Assembly: GCF_022201045.2 (NCBI RefSeq)
Contig: NC_068560.1
Coordinates: 30,397,501 to 30,461,500 of the forward strand
Source: Citrus sinensis
Lineage: Eukaryota > Streptophyta > Magnoliopsida > Sapindales > Rutaceae
Reading direction: 5' to 3'
Length of the DNA stretch: 64,000 nt
The notes beneath the pieces are model-generated. The model saw nothing but the letters and a program-made list of their open reading frames with translations, did no database searches and was not told the DNA's origin. The position numbers and the translations under genes were made by a program. Shown piece by piece: positions 1-11,675 of the stretch (its first letter is position 1; each line of letters begins with the position of its first letter).

Positions 1-699
1 CTTGTTTCACACAGCTTGGGAGGGCTTTGCGTCCTACAACTTCTTAACCGAAACCCTTTACCCTGGCGCAAGAAATTTATCAAACACTTTGTCGCTCTGT
101 CTGCTCCGTGGGGTGGCACCGTCGAAGAAATGCTCACTTTTGCTTCAGGCAGTACGCTAGGAGTTCCATTCGTTGATCCATTGGATGTGAGACAAGAGCA
201 GAGGAGCTCTGAAAGCAATCTATGGCTCATGCCTAATCCCAAAGTGTTTGGGAGGCAAAAACCGTTGGTTATAACCCCGAATGCTACTTATTCAGCGAAT
301 GATATCACTGAATTCCTCGATGCCATCGGGTTCCCTCAAGGGGTTCACCCTTATACCACGCGGATTTTGCCCTTGTTGGAGCAATTAAGTGAGCCTGAGG
401 TGCCCGTCACGTGCATTATCGGAACAGGTGTGAAGACACCGGAGACATTGGTATACGGAGAAAATGGTTTTGATGAGCAACCGAATGTTATTTATGGGGA
501 TGGAGATGGGACTGTGAACATGGTTAGCCTGTTGGCACTTGAATCGCTATGGGCCGATAACAAAAATCAGGCACTCAAGGTGATTACGGTTAGTGACGTT
601 TCGCATACATCAATACTCAAAAATGATGCTGCCCTTGATGAAATTATAGGTGAAATTTCTGACATCAATTCTCTTGTAAGTGGGAGAAATTTTGTATAG
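1..699 (+). CDS. Lecithin-cholesterol acyltransferase-like (LCAT-like 1) protein, 3' part
   Basis: The reading frame is open from base 1 to a TAG at 697-699 (232 codons); the 5' part lies outside the window. It starts within the lipase nucleophile elbow: S-H-S-L-G-G, with the catalytic Ser encoded at 13-15. A second motif, YGDGDGTV (bases about 490-515), supplies the acidic residue, and VSHTSI (about 592-610) the His. This Ser/Asp/His order and the ALSAPWGGT segment after the elbow are typical of the LCAT/PDAT alpha-beta hydrolase family. The compact plant LCAT-like 1 branch fits best; its members act on phospholipids or acyl lipids, and the exact substrate cannot be read here. No intron is seen in the fragment. 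The C-terminus ends shortly after the His region, as usual. Family assignment is firm, the precise paralogue less so. Confidence 0.88.
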   Translation, partial: LVSHSLGGLCVLQLLNRNPLPWRKKFIKHFVALSAPWGGTVEEMLTFASGSTLGVPFVDPLDVRQEQRSSESNLWLMPNPKVFGRQKPLVITPNATYSANDITEFLDAIGFPQGVHPYTTRILPLLEQLSEPEVPVTCIIGTGVKTPETLVYGENGFDEQPNVIYGDGDGTVNMVSLLALESLWADNKNQALKVITVSDVSHTSILKNDAALDEIIGEISDINSLVSGRNFV

Positions 700-1048
700 A
701 GCCAATTACATTTCACGACACAGCAACATTGAAGCAAATTATATTTTGTTTGTTTATTGTCTGTCAAAGATTTTGCTTGATTTTAATTTGCAGCCGGACA
801 GTTAAGTTTTAATTTGTATGAAAATGTCAGCGATTTAACATTCAGTTGAAGAAAAAGCACATTAGCAGAATGTGAGAAAAGTATTATACAACAACCCGAA
901 AGAGAGTGGACGAATTGGTTTTTATTAACCTCAGAAAATTGTTATGAACGTATATTGATTACGTTGTTGTAAACTTACAGGGACTCTCCATCGATTTATT
1001 GGTATTGAGTTGTGGGTAGCTTAAAACATACAGCTGTTGTGTAAAAAA

Positions 1049-1698
1049 TGTTAAAAGCTCGTTTAGTCCCTATATTTTGAAGTTAGTGCCCGTTTAGTCC
1101 CTATATTTTTAAAAATACCTCAAACCATCCCTACCATTAAATTATTGACACTTTTGCCATTATCTTTTGTTCCTTTTAACTTATTTTTATCATATTGCCA
1201 TATTATAATAATTTTTAGACATTATTAAAAAGAAAAAAATAACCCTATTATAATAATTTTTTTAGACATTATTAAAAAGAAAAAAATAAATTACCAGTTT
1301 AACACCAAAAAATAAAATAAAATAAAATAAAATAAAATATATTAATTTTTGTGGAACACACTCTTGAGTTAAAATATTAATTTTTCTAAAAAAATTGATA
1401 ATTTAATTTTTTACGATATTAATTTTTTAGACATACGTGACCTTTCACAAAAATTAATATATACATTTTTTGTTTTTATTTTATTTTTGAGTTTAATTTG
1501 ATAATTTGATTTTTTATTAATATCCACAAAAGAAACATTATTGTAAAAATGTAATATTGTAAAAGTAAGTTAAAATAAAAAAAATAATGGCATAAGTGTC
1601 AATATTTAGTAGCAGGGACGTTTTGAGGTGTTTTTAAAAATACAGAGACTAAATGGACACTAACTTCATAATATAGGGACTAAACAAGCTTTTACCCT
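1049..1698. mobile_element. Mutator-like MITE with long terminal inverted repeats and 9-bp TSD
   Basis: The left end begins TGTTAAAAGCTCGTTTAG and the right end, read on the minus strand, GGGTAAAAGCTTGTTTAG. Similarity continues inward for roughly 110-150 bases through the GTTTAGTCCCTATAT, ACCTCAAA and TATTGACACTT blocks. The flanks 1040-1048 and 1699-1707 are both TGTAAAAAA, a perfect 9-bp duplication, which is the Mutator hallmark. The duplicated word is A-rich, so some coincidence is possible. There is no coding capacity. An internal ~47-bp tandem duplication lies at about 1202-1290, and an AAAAT run at about 1308-1340. Confidence 0.8.
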
Positions 1699-3724
1699 GT
1701 AAAAAAATATAACAATAAAATAAAAGTTACTAATATCTATTAAGTATGATTTTTAAATAAAATTTCGGATAAAAATAATAAAAGATATTTTAAATTTTTT
1801 ATCTTACAATTGGTAGATTAAAATAACTTAACTTTCAAAATATAATAATTAATGTTTATCAAATATTTTAATTCTCTCAATATCGAATGGGGCCAAAATC
1901 AGGTGAGAAGTAATTTAATCAATTTTTAACTGCTCAATAAAATCTATGAGTGATAATTAACAATTAATACTGGAGTAGGTGCCATAATTTGTATCGAAGG
2001 ATTCCAATTTTCCTCCAAGAATCTCACTATATAAACAACAACTTGGAAAAAGGAGATATTCATTGATTCTCTAGGATTTGATTGACAGGTTCATTCTCTC
2101 GTGCAAATTGAAGAGAGCCACAAGCTCTGTGGAGGAGCATCCTGGAGTTGCTCAAATATAGTTCCTACTTTATTTCCACTTTCTCATGAATCAAATGCTA
2201 AGCCGAACGTCGAAGTGTCTTTGACAAATGCCAAACAACCACTTGGAGCTTTGAGAGTTTGAAGATGAAGAACAAACTGAACACTTTATGTATTAAAGGG
2301 TTTTGTCACCATCAAAGATCAATGGCGAAATGAATCGATACCAAAAGGAATATATTGCTAATATTGACATTTGAGAAGTTAATTTTTAGCACAATTACTT
2401 TTAGTGATGCTCACACATGGACATTCACACGAAATTAAAATGCGTGCATAGTTAAAAGATAAAAAAACTATAGATTTCAACGTATTGTTTTTTTCTCGTT
2501 TAATTTATTAAAGTTTGTGATTTTTTATCTTTTAACTCTGTCAGCATGAAATTTTTATGCATATATTTGTACCTGAACATGATTGTATTATACTCTAATT
2601 CACAAATTATTAAGATAAAATATGCTATTATAAGGATAGTGCAATTTATGAAAGTGAAATGAAGAAGCATTGCAATCATAATAGACATATGATCAGTGCA
2701 CCTTTTTAAGTTTTTAAAGAGGCCAGTGAGTGTGAATATCATTGTATTCTCATCTTGCTATGGGTTTTCAATCCACTTTCTTACACGGTTACACCGCCTT
2801 CCACAAAACTTATTTTTATACACTACTTTGAGTTTTTTTTATCGGTAACATATTTTCACCGGCGTAGAAATAGTGCCTCACCACAAAACTTATTTTTGTG
2901 TACGAGTTTTTATCGGTGGGTTGAAGGCGACAAATCCACCCACCACCACCACCCAGCTTGTGAATATTTTATTCTTAGAAATTTCTGTCACAATGACTAA
3001 AACTCCGCGTAGTATCTGGCGTGTCCCACCTTTTCTTCATAATTCATGTACTTGCTTCAGTTCATTTACTCTCTTAAGGTTTTTGTGTTATTGAGTTATT
3101 GTAATTTTTAAGTTATAATTATTATAAAAAAATTATAATTATTTAAAAAAATTGTAATTATTAAATATAAATTAATAATATATAATAAATATAAATTTTA
3201 AATAATAATTTTAATAAAATTATTAAAGATATAATAAAATTTTCATTATATAAGTGAAAAATCATATTAACATAATTTACAAGCTACAATGGCTAGTGTT
3301 TACTAAACATTTTAATTCTGTGACTTTTAAGTTACAACTGCCCAACATCAATCACAAACGCATCCTAATTATATTTTGTTGGTGGTATCTACTTGTAGGG
3401 AATGACAAATGTAGAGAATTGCAATAATAATGGTAGAATTTTATTGTGTAAAGTAATATATTTACAATTCTGTATGTAAGAAGAAAATAATAATAATAGG
3501 TAAACTGTAGAAAAATAATGTGTATTTCAAGGCACGTTACAAATGTCGCTTTCCTTAAGATGTTATTTTCCTCCACCAATTGAATGATGCACAGTTAAGC
3601 AAATACGCCTCCATGATACAATGAAACACTTGTTTGTATGCTTGCGTTGTGCATCGACGAAAGCAAACTATAATACTCTTAAATGTTATAAGGCTACCAA
3701 GAAATAATATATTGTTCCTGTAGA

Positions 3725-4132
3725 AAACAATATATTAGATATATAATGAACAAAAATAAGTGTTATATGATGAAATTCGTTTTAGAAAAAAATGGATGAG
3801 AAAAGAGTGATGTGGGATCAATATTTTCATTTCTAAATAGTCTAAACATGACCTCTATTTATAGATATACTTATGCCATTTCATTTGAGTTGTCATCTTT
3901 CATAATATCCCTTCATTCATAGCCATTGGATCAAGAATTAATTTTAATACATGGTCCAAATTAAATCATCACCATTTCAAATGAAATGTCACAATGAAAT
4001 TATGTGTTTTCAAATGAAATGGCACAATGAAATTATATATCATTAAGTGAAAAGATACATCTTCTATAAGGCACAAATAAATAGATATATTTTAACAACA
4101 AAACACCATTTATTTTGAAAAATGTTCCAACA
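3725..4132 (-). mobile_element. Probable solo LTR of a Copia-like retrotransposon
   Basis: On the minus strand the segment opens with TGTTGGAACA at 4132, has a TATA-type CTATAAATAGAGG at about 3855-3868 and continues into T-rich sequence towards about 3725. This is the usual layout of a plant Copia LTR. No internal retroelement coding sequence is next to it, so it is either solo or the remainder was lost. The low-coordinate boundary and target duplication could not be fixed by eye. It looks old. Confidence 0.4.
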
Positions 4133-4597
4133 TATTTCCTCATCATTGATTATACTTTTATTTTTTGTTCTAACAAAGTTCTACCCTCAAATTCTTTTTA
4201 TAAAAAAATATAAATAAATGAATAAAAGTACTTGCCATACTAAGAAACAAAAATAATAGCAAAATCATTATGCTTTTCAAGTGTGACCCCTTCTAAATAA
4301 TTTGTAATGACAAATTTTTTCCAACTTGTGAAACATAATAATGGTTCATTTCACATGCGCCAAAACAAAACAGACGAGATCAACGGTCTACAATAGCTCG
4401 ATTAAAACTTTGCTTTCATGGCATCATCCAATAAGATACACATTTTGAACAAGATGGTTCACAAAACAGCTGATTCCGCCACTCACACAGCGGCAACAAT
4501 TTTTAAACCCCAAGCTTTGAACCAATCACTTTCTAGCCCCCAAGAAGAAAAGGAAAAATGAAAAAGAAAAAATAAAAATAAAAATTTGAAAAAAAAA

Positions 4598-6740
4598 ATG
4601 TCATGGCTGGCTCGCTCGATCGCAAACTCTCTCCATCTCGACGACGATGACGATGGAGCAGAAGAAAACGACGTCGTGCCGGACCGAAGCAACCTCGACA
4701 CTTCACCCACCAATCATTATCAAATCCCCCCACCAAAGGATGATCGAACTCAATCTCCACCAGAACAGTTAGAGGAAAATGAATTCCAATCGCGTGGCGT
4801 TAAAGAAGACTTGACGGAATTCAAGCAAACCCTAACTCGCCAATTCTGGGGAGTCGCGTCGTTTCTGGCTCCACCCCCGACAACACACGATAATCAACAA
4901 GGCTCGAGCAATAATTTGGACGAATCAGGGGCGCCGGATCAGTCCGACGAAGAAGATCCGCTAGATTCGGGGATCGGAGTGTCGGAGATGTCGAGGATGG
5001 GTTCGAATTATTATCCGCTTGGATCGGAGGAAAATGAGGGAGAAAATGGGAATGGAGACTACGGAGAGGAAGAGGAAGAAGAGGAGGGATTAAGTGCGGT
5101 CGGGATCACGGACGAGGTGTTAGCTTTTGCGAGTAACATTGCGCATCATCCTGAAACATGGCTTGATTTTCCTCTAGACGAGGAAGAGGATTTGGATGGT
5201 ATGGTTCTTATTGGATTATTTATGCTAGTAATATAATAGCTGAATTCAAATTGACTATAAAGTCACTTGATCACATGATCATGGAATTTTCTATTACTTG
5301 ATGGTTGCTTTTGTCATATTGCAAATGCATTACCCCTTATGATTTTACTGAAGTGTTTACTTTGATATTCTGATTTCACTTTCTAAATCATCTGTGTACT
5401 GATAGTAGTAAATATTGAAACACAAGGACTTAGTGATTCTGGTTATACAAAACAATGGTCGAGTTTTAGTTTCTTGTCCCGGTCTTTTATTTATAGGTTA
5501 AGCTTTGGAGTTTTCTTTTTTTCTATTTGAGACCTCCTTCTACGTGCTGTCCAGTCCTTGAAGACTTGTGTGAGGATGTAGCGTTTGGAGAACCTGGGTA
5601 TGTACAAGATCGGGTAGCTGTCTATTTAGTTGTTCTAGTTTCTCTGATCCCACTTCTCCTAGTAGGGACATTCCAAAACCGTAGCATGAACCGAAAAACA
5701 AACTCTTCCTCCTGGGAATGAGCTAGCATAGTTGGTGGTTCTGATTTATTGAATGTATTTCTTATTTTTACCCACATTGCTTCATAACTGTGCACTTTCA
5801 AGACTTTACATGGTATTTATATGCCTGCCTCTTTTTTCAGATTTTGACATGTCTGATGCTCAAAAGGAGCATGCTTTGGCTATTCAACATTTTGCTCCTA
5901 GATTAGCTGCTCTGAGAATTGAACTTTGCCCTTTTCATATGAGTGAGAATTACTTTTGGAAAATTTATTTTGTTCTGCTGCATTCCAGGCTCAACAAACT
6001 TGACGCAGACATTTTGTCTACACCCCAAGTAAGTTGAAACTTTGCAAGTATGTGTGTCTATATATATGTGTGTGTAAAGTTAAAGAGAGTCTAGCTACAT
6101 CTCTTACAAATTTTGCAAACTGCTTTCATGAATTTGATTCTTGTAGGTGTTAGGCAACTAGTAATTATACAACATTCACTCCATACATTCATGTGTGCTA
6201 AAGGGATGATTGATGAGTTATTATTCTTCAACCCATTGTTTGCAGGTAATGGAAGCAAGAGCAATGTGGATGCAAGAGCTGCATAAGCAAAGAAAGCCAG
6301 AAAGTAACTGGTTTGAAAGAAGCACTTCCTACATGAACGATCATGAAAATGTATTGCAGGAAGACCTTGTTCCTACCTCATCTTGCCGTACACCTGAAAT
6401 CATGTCTCCCAGGATGTATGCCGCTGAGCCAACCACTTCCACCATGACCACTGATTGTGAAACTGAGAAGCACCCAATTGAAAGCACAGAGGTTCAATTT
6501 ATTGATAAGGCTGTCATTGTGGAAAAACAGGTAGTGACTGAGGATAAGAATTTATTGGTTGGCCGGTCCTCTAAAATACAAATTCCAAATTATGAAGACG
6601 ACTATGATGACTGGCCGGATGAAGATTCAGATTTAGGCAGACAGAATGAAACTGCAATTTGTGTGGGGAATGAAGATGACATTTCTTTCAGTGATCTTGA
6701 GGATGATGATAGTGTGCCCATGAAACCAAAGGTTGTTTGA
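4598..6740 (+). CDS. BSD domain-containing protein
   Basis: Three exons: 4598-5198, 5841-6028 and 6246-6740, with GT-AG introns and phases 1 and 0, giving 427 residues. The start is the ATG at 4598 (MSWLARSIANSL); there is an in-frame TTG upstream but no ATG. Residues about 60-190 are acidic and Ser/Gly-rich, with an E-run at about 160-167. Exon 2 encodes the BSD fold (about residues 201-263), ending in the hallmark aromatic pattern: ENYFWKIYFVLLHSRL follows a conserved ALRIELCP. The tail is acidic (DDYDDWPDEDSD near the end). BSD domains occur in TFIIH p62, synapse-associated proteins and DOS2-like factors; the plant proteins of this shape have no assigned activity. Chromatin or transcription roles would be inference only. 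Intron 1 is 642 bases long. Confidence 0.9.
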
Positions 6741-8626
6741 AAATGAAACCAAAGTCGATTGAAAATGCTATGAATTTATTAGAATGCCATGCTCATTAAG
6801 CTCCAGTGCAGCGTAAGCTTTGCTGATCGGAAAAGAAACGGATGGAGATTTGATTTGATATGAAATCGACACTAGAGATTTGCTTAAGCCGTAAGAGTCT
6901 AGGGTTTGTTGCACATTTTCGTAACCAAGTCTGTACATGATGATGATCAAGTGTTCATACAGTGATGGCGTGTTCCCTTCCCAAGATCATTGAGCTTTTA
7001 TTTATTTATTAAACAAATATGTTTATGTGTCTTAATAACTAATATTCGTAGTTACTTAAAAAAAGAATTATTATTATTATTTGGAAATCAAACTCCTTAT
7101 CCGCCCACTTCCACTCGTGCCCCAAACCTCTATTAATTAGACTTTGTATTACGAGATTCAATTAAATGAGTTAAACTTCAAGTTCGAAAATAATAATAAT
7201 AATAATAAATAAAGAAATAAAACTTTCTTATTGTAGAATCAACCAACCAAACTTTCCCACCACTGCGCATTGAAGTCTTTAATAATCGAAATTATTTTCT
7301 GTTAAAAAAATTGAAATTGAAGCTCCTAAAGGTTGCCCATGCCATAATGAAGCATTGAGTTGAAACTATTGTTGTTTTTGTTTTGTCAAAACAAAATATT
7401 ATTTTTGTTGACTCAAAATTAACACTATCTGTATCTAGCATAACGGTCAATAAGATGTTTACTTATGTATATTTGAGTAAATTTCCAATCATTATTTTTT
7501 GGTTTATATTATGGGTCGTGATGTGGAAGGTAAAATTGAGTGTCAGTAATGTCTAAATTGTGTAGAATTCATAACAAAACTCAGTTAAAAATCATGGTTA
7601 TAAATAGTGTTAAAGTAATTTGGGTAGAACAAAGTCCAAATCACCAAGACAATGAAAACATGGTGCTAAACTTGAATTGCTTAAGGATGGTAATGGGTAC
7701 CGTCCGCGATAGATTTGTCATTATTAAATCTAAATACGCCTAAAATCTAAATTATCAAATCCATCCGTAACCTATTGTAGGTTTTAATTTTTTAAATAAA
7801 ATTCACCAATTGCAAATTTTGACAACTATCAAATCCGCAATGGTACGAGGTAGATTTTTTGTTGATTTCCACATTCAAAATCACAAATGTTTAATATGTA
7901 AATTTATAATAATTGCCTAAAATTCCACACAGCATACTCAATTCTAAATTTAACCAATGTAAATGAAAAATTAAAATCTCAATATCCATCCAACACAAAT
8001 TCTCAAATTTAAGTATAAAATACACAAATCTATAAAAAAAAAAAACCACAAGTTAGTATCAAGAAATAACAATTATCATTTTATATTATCATTCAACACA
8101 AGTTCTAAGAAAAGTCTTCATTGTGTTCACCACCAATAGTACCCTTCTAACACGATTCCTACAATAATATTTTCTAAAGATTAATACTTTTTTTTTAAAA
8201 TACTAATCCGAAAAACAAAATTTTAATAATGAAATAATTCATGCACTGAGTTAAAGAATGATAGTCCATATAAAATTATAATAAGTATATAATAATTCAT
8301 GCATTAAGTTAATTGCAACTTGCAGACACATTTGCACTTTGCATTATTTACTTTATATATTTTTAGATTTAAATATTTTCAATTAAAATTAAATTAAAAA
8401 TATATTAAAAGGCTGCGGGTTGGCGGATACACATGCTGGTATCTATCGAATATTTGGTTAATACCAAACATACTTGCAACCTAATGCGGGTTTCAATTTA
8501 TAATACCAAACTTGCATGCAACCCACAAAATTACCCGCATAGGTGGATTTAGGAGGTTTGTAGATACAATTAACATCTATAGAACTACCCCCAACTAATA
8601 AATAGAAAAAAAAAATTTTACCCGAA

Positions 8627-8629
<3 letters not shown>

Positions 8630-8663
<34 letters not shown>

Positions 8664-8664
8664 T
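8630..8664. repeat. ATT microsatellite
   Basis: Uninterrupted ATT/TTA repeat of about 11 units, 38 bases before the Mutator-like element. Confidence 0.95.
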
Positions 8665-8702
8665 GTTTTTATCCCCCCAAAAGATTTAGAAATTATATAT
8701 TT

Positions 8703-9653
8703 GAGTTTTGCTATTTGCCCCGGGTCAAACCCCGAAAGTAATAAAGGAACAACGTCGTTTCAATCTTTTTTTTTTCCTCATTCAAGTTAAACGACGTCGT
8801 TTTGGCAAAATTGTTACAGTCCAAATTGGTTGCTCTCTGTCTTCGTCTCACAGCCCCTTTCCCCTTCATTCTTGGTTGAGGCAAAATCAATAACAGCCTC
8901 AAATTGCTTTCTCTTTCCCTTCGTCTCATAGCTTCTTTCTCCTTTTATTTCTCTATTTCGCTTCACCTTCGTTTCACAGCCACCATCACGCACCCACCAC
9001 ACCGACAGCCATCAGCGTGGCAGCCACCATCACGCAGGGTTCCATCACAAATACCCAGCCATCAGGGCAAAAGTGACCTTCTACCTACTAATTTGACGAA
9101 AACTAATTCAGAAAGGGCAAATATGAGACCATGGAGTGCAGATCCTAGGATATCCCAAACAAAACCCATGATTTATTATCTGTCAGTAATGTCGCCGTAT
9201 CTATCAGAATCTAAATCCAGTGCAATTATAGTCATAGCAGCTGTTATTATCACGACAACATTTATCATTGCAGCATTCAGTTTATTCTTCACTAGAAAAT
9301 AATCAAATAGGGTGGAAAAAACTAACGATGATGATGCCAAAAGAGTAGCAGTTGATGCCGAAAGATAGGCTTAGGCATATGCATACATGCGACTATCTGC
9401 AGCACTTAGAAAACCCAGAACAATAAAAGCTAGGGTGAGTTTTAAATCAAGAGGAGTGGGAAAGGTTTTAAATACGAAATATGCAGGCCACAAGATCAAA
9501 GCAGTCAAAGGCCACCCAGCAACTGCAACAATTTTACCAAAACGACGTCGTTTTAGAACTTGGTTAAGGAAAAAAATAGAGGGATTGAAACGACGTCGTT
9601 TATTACTTTCAGAATTTGACCCGAGATTTGACTTGCGATACCTAGCATTTTCC
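8703..9653. mobile_element. Mutator-like (possible Pack-MULE) element with ~115-bp TIRs and 9-bp TSD
   Basis: A 951-bp element flanked by perfect 9-bp duplications TATATATTT (8694-8702 and 9654-9662). The left terminus reads GAGTTTTGCTATTTGCC and the right, on the minus strand, GGAAAATGCTAGGTATCGC. Both continue into CGGGTCAAA, GAAAGTAATAAA, CGTCGTTTCAATC, CAAGTT, ACGACGTCGTTTTGG and AAAATTGTT, in the same order over about 115 bases. Each TIR carries two ACGACGTCGT-type palindromes (the outermost left one is degraded). No transposase is present. The interior (8904-9302) is open for 132 codons from a TTG; its first ATG, at 9123, would give 59 residues ending in a hydrophobic helix followed by FFTRK. 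Long TIRs with a 9-bp duplication define Mutator-like elements. That the interior is a captured host fragment is inference. Confidence 0.85.
8904..9302 (+). other. Open frame with predicted membrane helix inside the Mutator-like element
   Basis: An open frame of 132 codons inside the 8703-9653 element, with no ATG until 9123. It contains a His/Pro/Ser-rich stretch and ends in a ~20-residue Ile/Ala/Thr-rich hydrophobic segment with a basic stop-transfer end (FFTRK). This resembles a receptor-like single-pass segment. I do not recognise the protein. It could be a fragment captured by the element or a chance frame; no promoter or splice evidence supports expression. Confidence 0.3.
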
Positions 9654-10247
9654 TATATATTTATATAAACCACGGACAACACGGGCGGCTTCAGCCCACA
9701 CGTGCTTAATACTGACAGTCCTCAAGTCCTTAACGGCAGGCCGTTTCGAAGTTTAATGCACAACGCCCAATCATATTTCCGCGCGCTTCTTAAAAATAAT
9801 GATAAAAAATCTGCAGCCTCGAAAGTTTCCAAGGTCTGGGCTCTTCAGCCAATCAGCATTAGTTATATGCCCATGTGGACATAAAACATAAAAAGATTCG
9901 TCAGCTCCGTTCAACTCGGCAAATTCTCTCTCCTCCTCCTCCTCCTCCTCTGCAACTGCAGCCACCAGGTTCGTCGTCTCCCTCTCATTCACTTGTTTCC
10001 TCATAATTGCATACACAATTTCACTCGCGCATCCAACTAAAAATATTGATGTAAAACCGTTATATCCGCTCATCAATTTCAACCCCACTGACACATCAAT
10101 TTATTTGGAAAAAAAAAAGAAAAAAATAAACCCTAGATTTCTCGATCCTTTAAATAAAAGAAAAGCCATCTTTACCTTAATCTTCTAGCAAGTTCCATCT
10201 TTTTACATTTAGAAAACCACCCTTTGCTGCTCTAGGGGTGGTTTTTA

Positions 10248-11525
10248 ATGGAACTTCAATTGGTGAAAAACGCGTTGAATTTCTCTCGGAGAAGAAAGAA
10301 GTGGTTGATTTTGTTAGCTCTGCTTGGGGTCTCTAGTTATGGGGCTTACAAGGTTTATAATTTACCTTCTGTGGCAAAGAAGAGGGCGAGACTAATCAAT
10401 CTGTTAACAGCTTTGGGGAATGTAGTTGAACTGGTTTCTGATTCTTCGGAGATGATGAGTGTTGTCTGTAAAGATTTAAAGGATTTTTTGCAGTCTGATT
10501 CTGACCAAATTCCCAATAGTTTAAAGCAAATTTCTAAGATTGCTAGATCCGAGGAGTTCTCTCAGTCTTTGATTAGGCTTTCTGAGGCTGTCACAGTAGG
10601 GATTTTGCGTGGGTACAAGATAAACTCAATAAATGAGAATGATACGGGAATTGGTTCTGTAAGTTCGAGTTTTAGTGATAGGGTAATGGATAGGGTTTTC
10701 TCTACTGCTGGTACTGGCTTTGTTTCGGTTGTGGTAGGTAGTTTTGCCAGGAACTTGGTTTTGGGATTTTACTCAACTGGTGCTGCGGTCGGTGGATTGG
10801 GCATGAGTGATCAGGCAAATGTAGTGCGTTGTGGGGAGGGGTCATCAGATGTGCCCAAATGGGTAAATGTGGTTTGTGACGACAAGTGTAAGGAACTGAT
10901 AGCTGATTGCATACAGAAGTTTGTGAGCACAGCTATTGCAGTTTATCTTGACAAAACGATGGATATCAATGTTTATGAAGAGCTTTTCACTGGTTTGACC
11001 AATCCCAAGCATCAAAACAACGTGAGGGATATTTTGGTTTCTGTCTGTAATGGTGCCATGGAAACACTTGTGAAAACTTCTCACCAGGTTTTGACTAGTT
11101 CTACATCTAATTCTACGCATCCGAGTGTTGAACATACTGATGGGGGATATGAAACTAAAGATCATTGTTTTGAGCAAGAAGAGGTTTTGAAACCATTGAA
11201 TGGGGGAAGCTCATATGATGGGATCCAGAGTAGCGGATGGGTCAGGCAGGTTTCTTCTACCTTGGCTGTCCCCAGCAATAGAAAATTTGTGCTTGATGTG
11301 ACTGGAAGAGTGACGTTTGAAACCATAAGATCCATTGTGGAGTTCTTGTTTTGGAAGATAGCTGATGTTCTTAAAAGAAGTTCTCATGTAGTTCGTGAGG
11401 AGGTAGTGGACAGGGGATTGGAAGTTATCAGATATGTTGGTGCAAAGTCTTCAGTTATAATTACCATATGTCTGGCTTTGTATTTACATGTCCTGAGTGG
11501 TACTAGAGTTCTCTTGCCTGCTTAA
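10248..11525 (+). CDS. PHLOEM PROTEIN 2-LIKE A10-type membrane protein
   Basis: A single-exon ORF of 425 codons with an ATG start and TAA stop. A short basic N-terminus (NFSRRRKKW) precedes a hydrophobic segment at about residues 18-36. A conserved-looking block follows, with [21 protein letters not shown] and [20 protein letters not shown] second helix lies near the C-terminus (about 402-422). This arrangement matches plant proteins catalogued as PHLOEM PROTEIN 2-LIKE A10. That name is inherited from annotation: I see no PP2 lectin core, so a lectin role should not be assumed. Location in an internal membrane, with both ends anchored, is inference from the two helices. The function of the family is unknown to me. 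An upstream non-coding exon is possible but not proven. Confidence 0.85.
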   Translation: MELQLVKNALNFSRRRKKWLILLALLGVSSYGAYKVYNLPSVAKKRARLINLLTALGNVVELVSDSSEMMSVVCKDLKDFLQSDSDQIPNSLKQISKIARSEEFSQSLIRLSEAVTVGILRGYKINSINENDTGIGSVSSSFSDRVMDRVFSTAGTGFVSVVVGSFARNLVLGFYSTGAAVGGLGMSDQANVVRCGEGSSDVPKWVNVVCDDKCKELIADCIQKFVSTAIAVYLDKTMDINVYEELFTGLTNPKHQNNVRDILVSVCNGAMETLVKTSHQVLTSSTSNSTHPSVEHTDGGYETKDHCFEQEEVLKPLNGGSSYDGIQSSGWVRQVSSTLAVPSNRKFVLDVTGRVTFETIRSIVEFLFWKIADVLKRSSHVVREEVVDRGLEVIRYVGAKSSVIITICLALYLHVLSGTRVLLPA

Positions 11526-11675
11526 TTTTCTCAAAAGAAATCTTCATCAAGCAGACATGAAGACTTAATATTGTAGCTTCATCGGGGAAAGCTTTGTATG
11601 TATATATTTTGTTGTCTCACTCAATGGAATTTTAAAACTGATGCCATCAATTTCACTTTGATGGATGATCTACCT

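Larger units (their letters stand above)
700..4597. other. AT-rich spacer between the LCAT-like and BSD genes
   Basis: No gene is supported here. The spacer holds a Mutator-like MITE (1049-1698), a probable solo LTR (about 3725-4132) and AT-rich low-complexity DNA around 3100-3260. A TATA-like CTATATAAAC at about 2026-2035 precedes a short open stretch without ATG (2098-2265). The longest ATG-type frames have no recognisable domain and biased AT-derived composition. Confidence 0.6.
6741..10247. other. Spacer between the BSD and PP2-A10-like genes
   Basis: No host gene is supported except the leader of the downstream gene. An ATT microsatellite at about 8630-8664 immediately precedes a complete Mutator-like element (8703-9653). 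The stretch 7690-8560 contains GGGTACC, CCCGCA and GCGGGT words in both orientations. They resemble the ends of degenerate hAT-type elements, but no clear boundaries could be drawn. 9880-10247 is probably promoter and 5' leader of the downstream gene, including a CTC-rich run near 9930-9951. Confidence 0.5.

Noticed and set aside
7690-8560. Possible hAT element with GGGTACC / CCCGCA words
   Set aside because: Words occur in both orientations, but no matching ends or target duplication could be found by eye.
9387-9668. Basic 93-codon frame running out of the Mutator-like element
   Set aside because: It runs through the right TIR and the target duplication, so its C-terminal third is transposon end, not a gene.
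9771-10094. 107-codon minus-strand frame opposite the PP2-A10-like leader
   Set aside because: The acidic run derives from the CTC-rich leader repeat; no domain.
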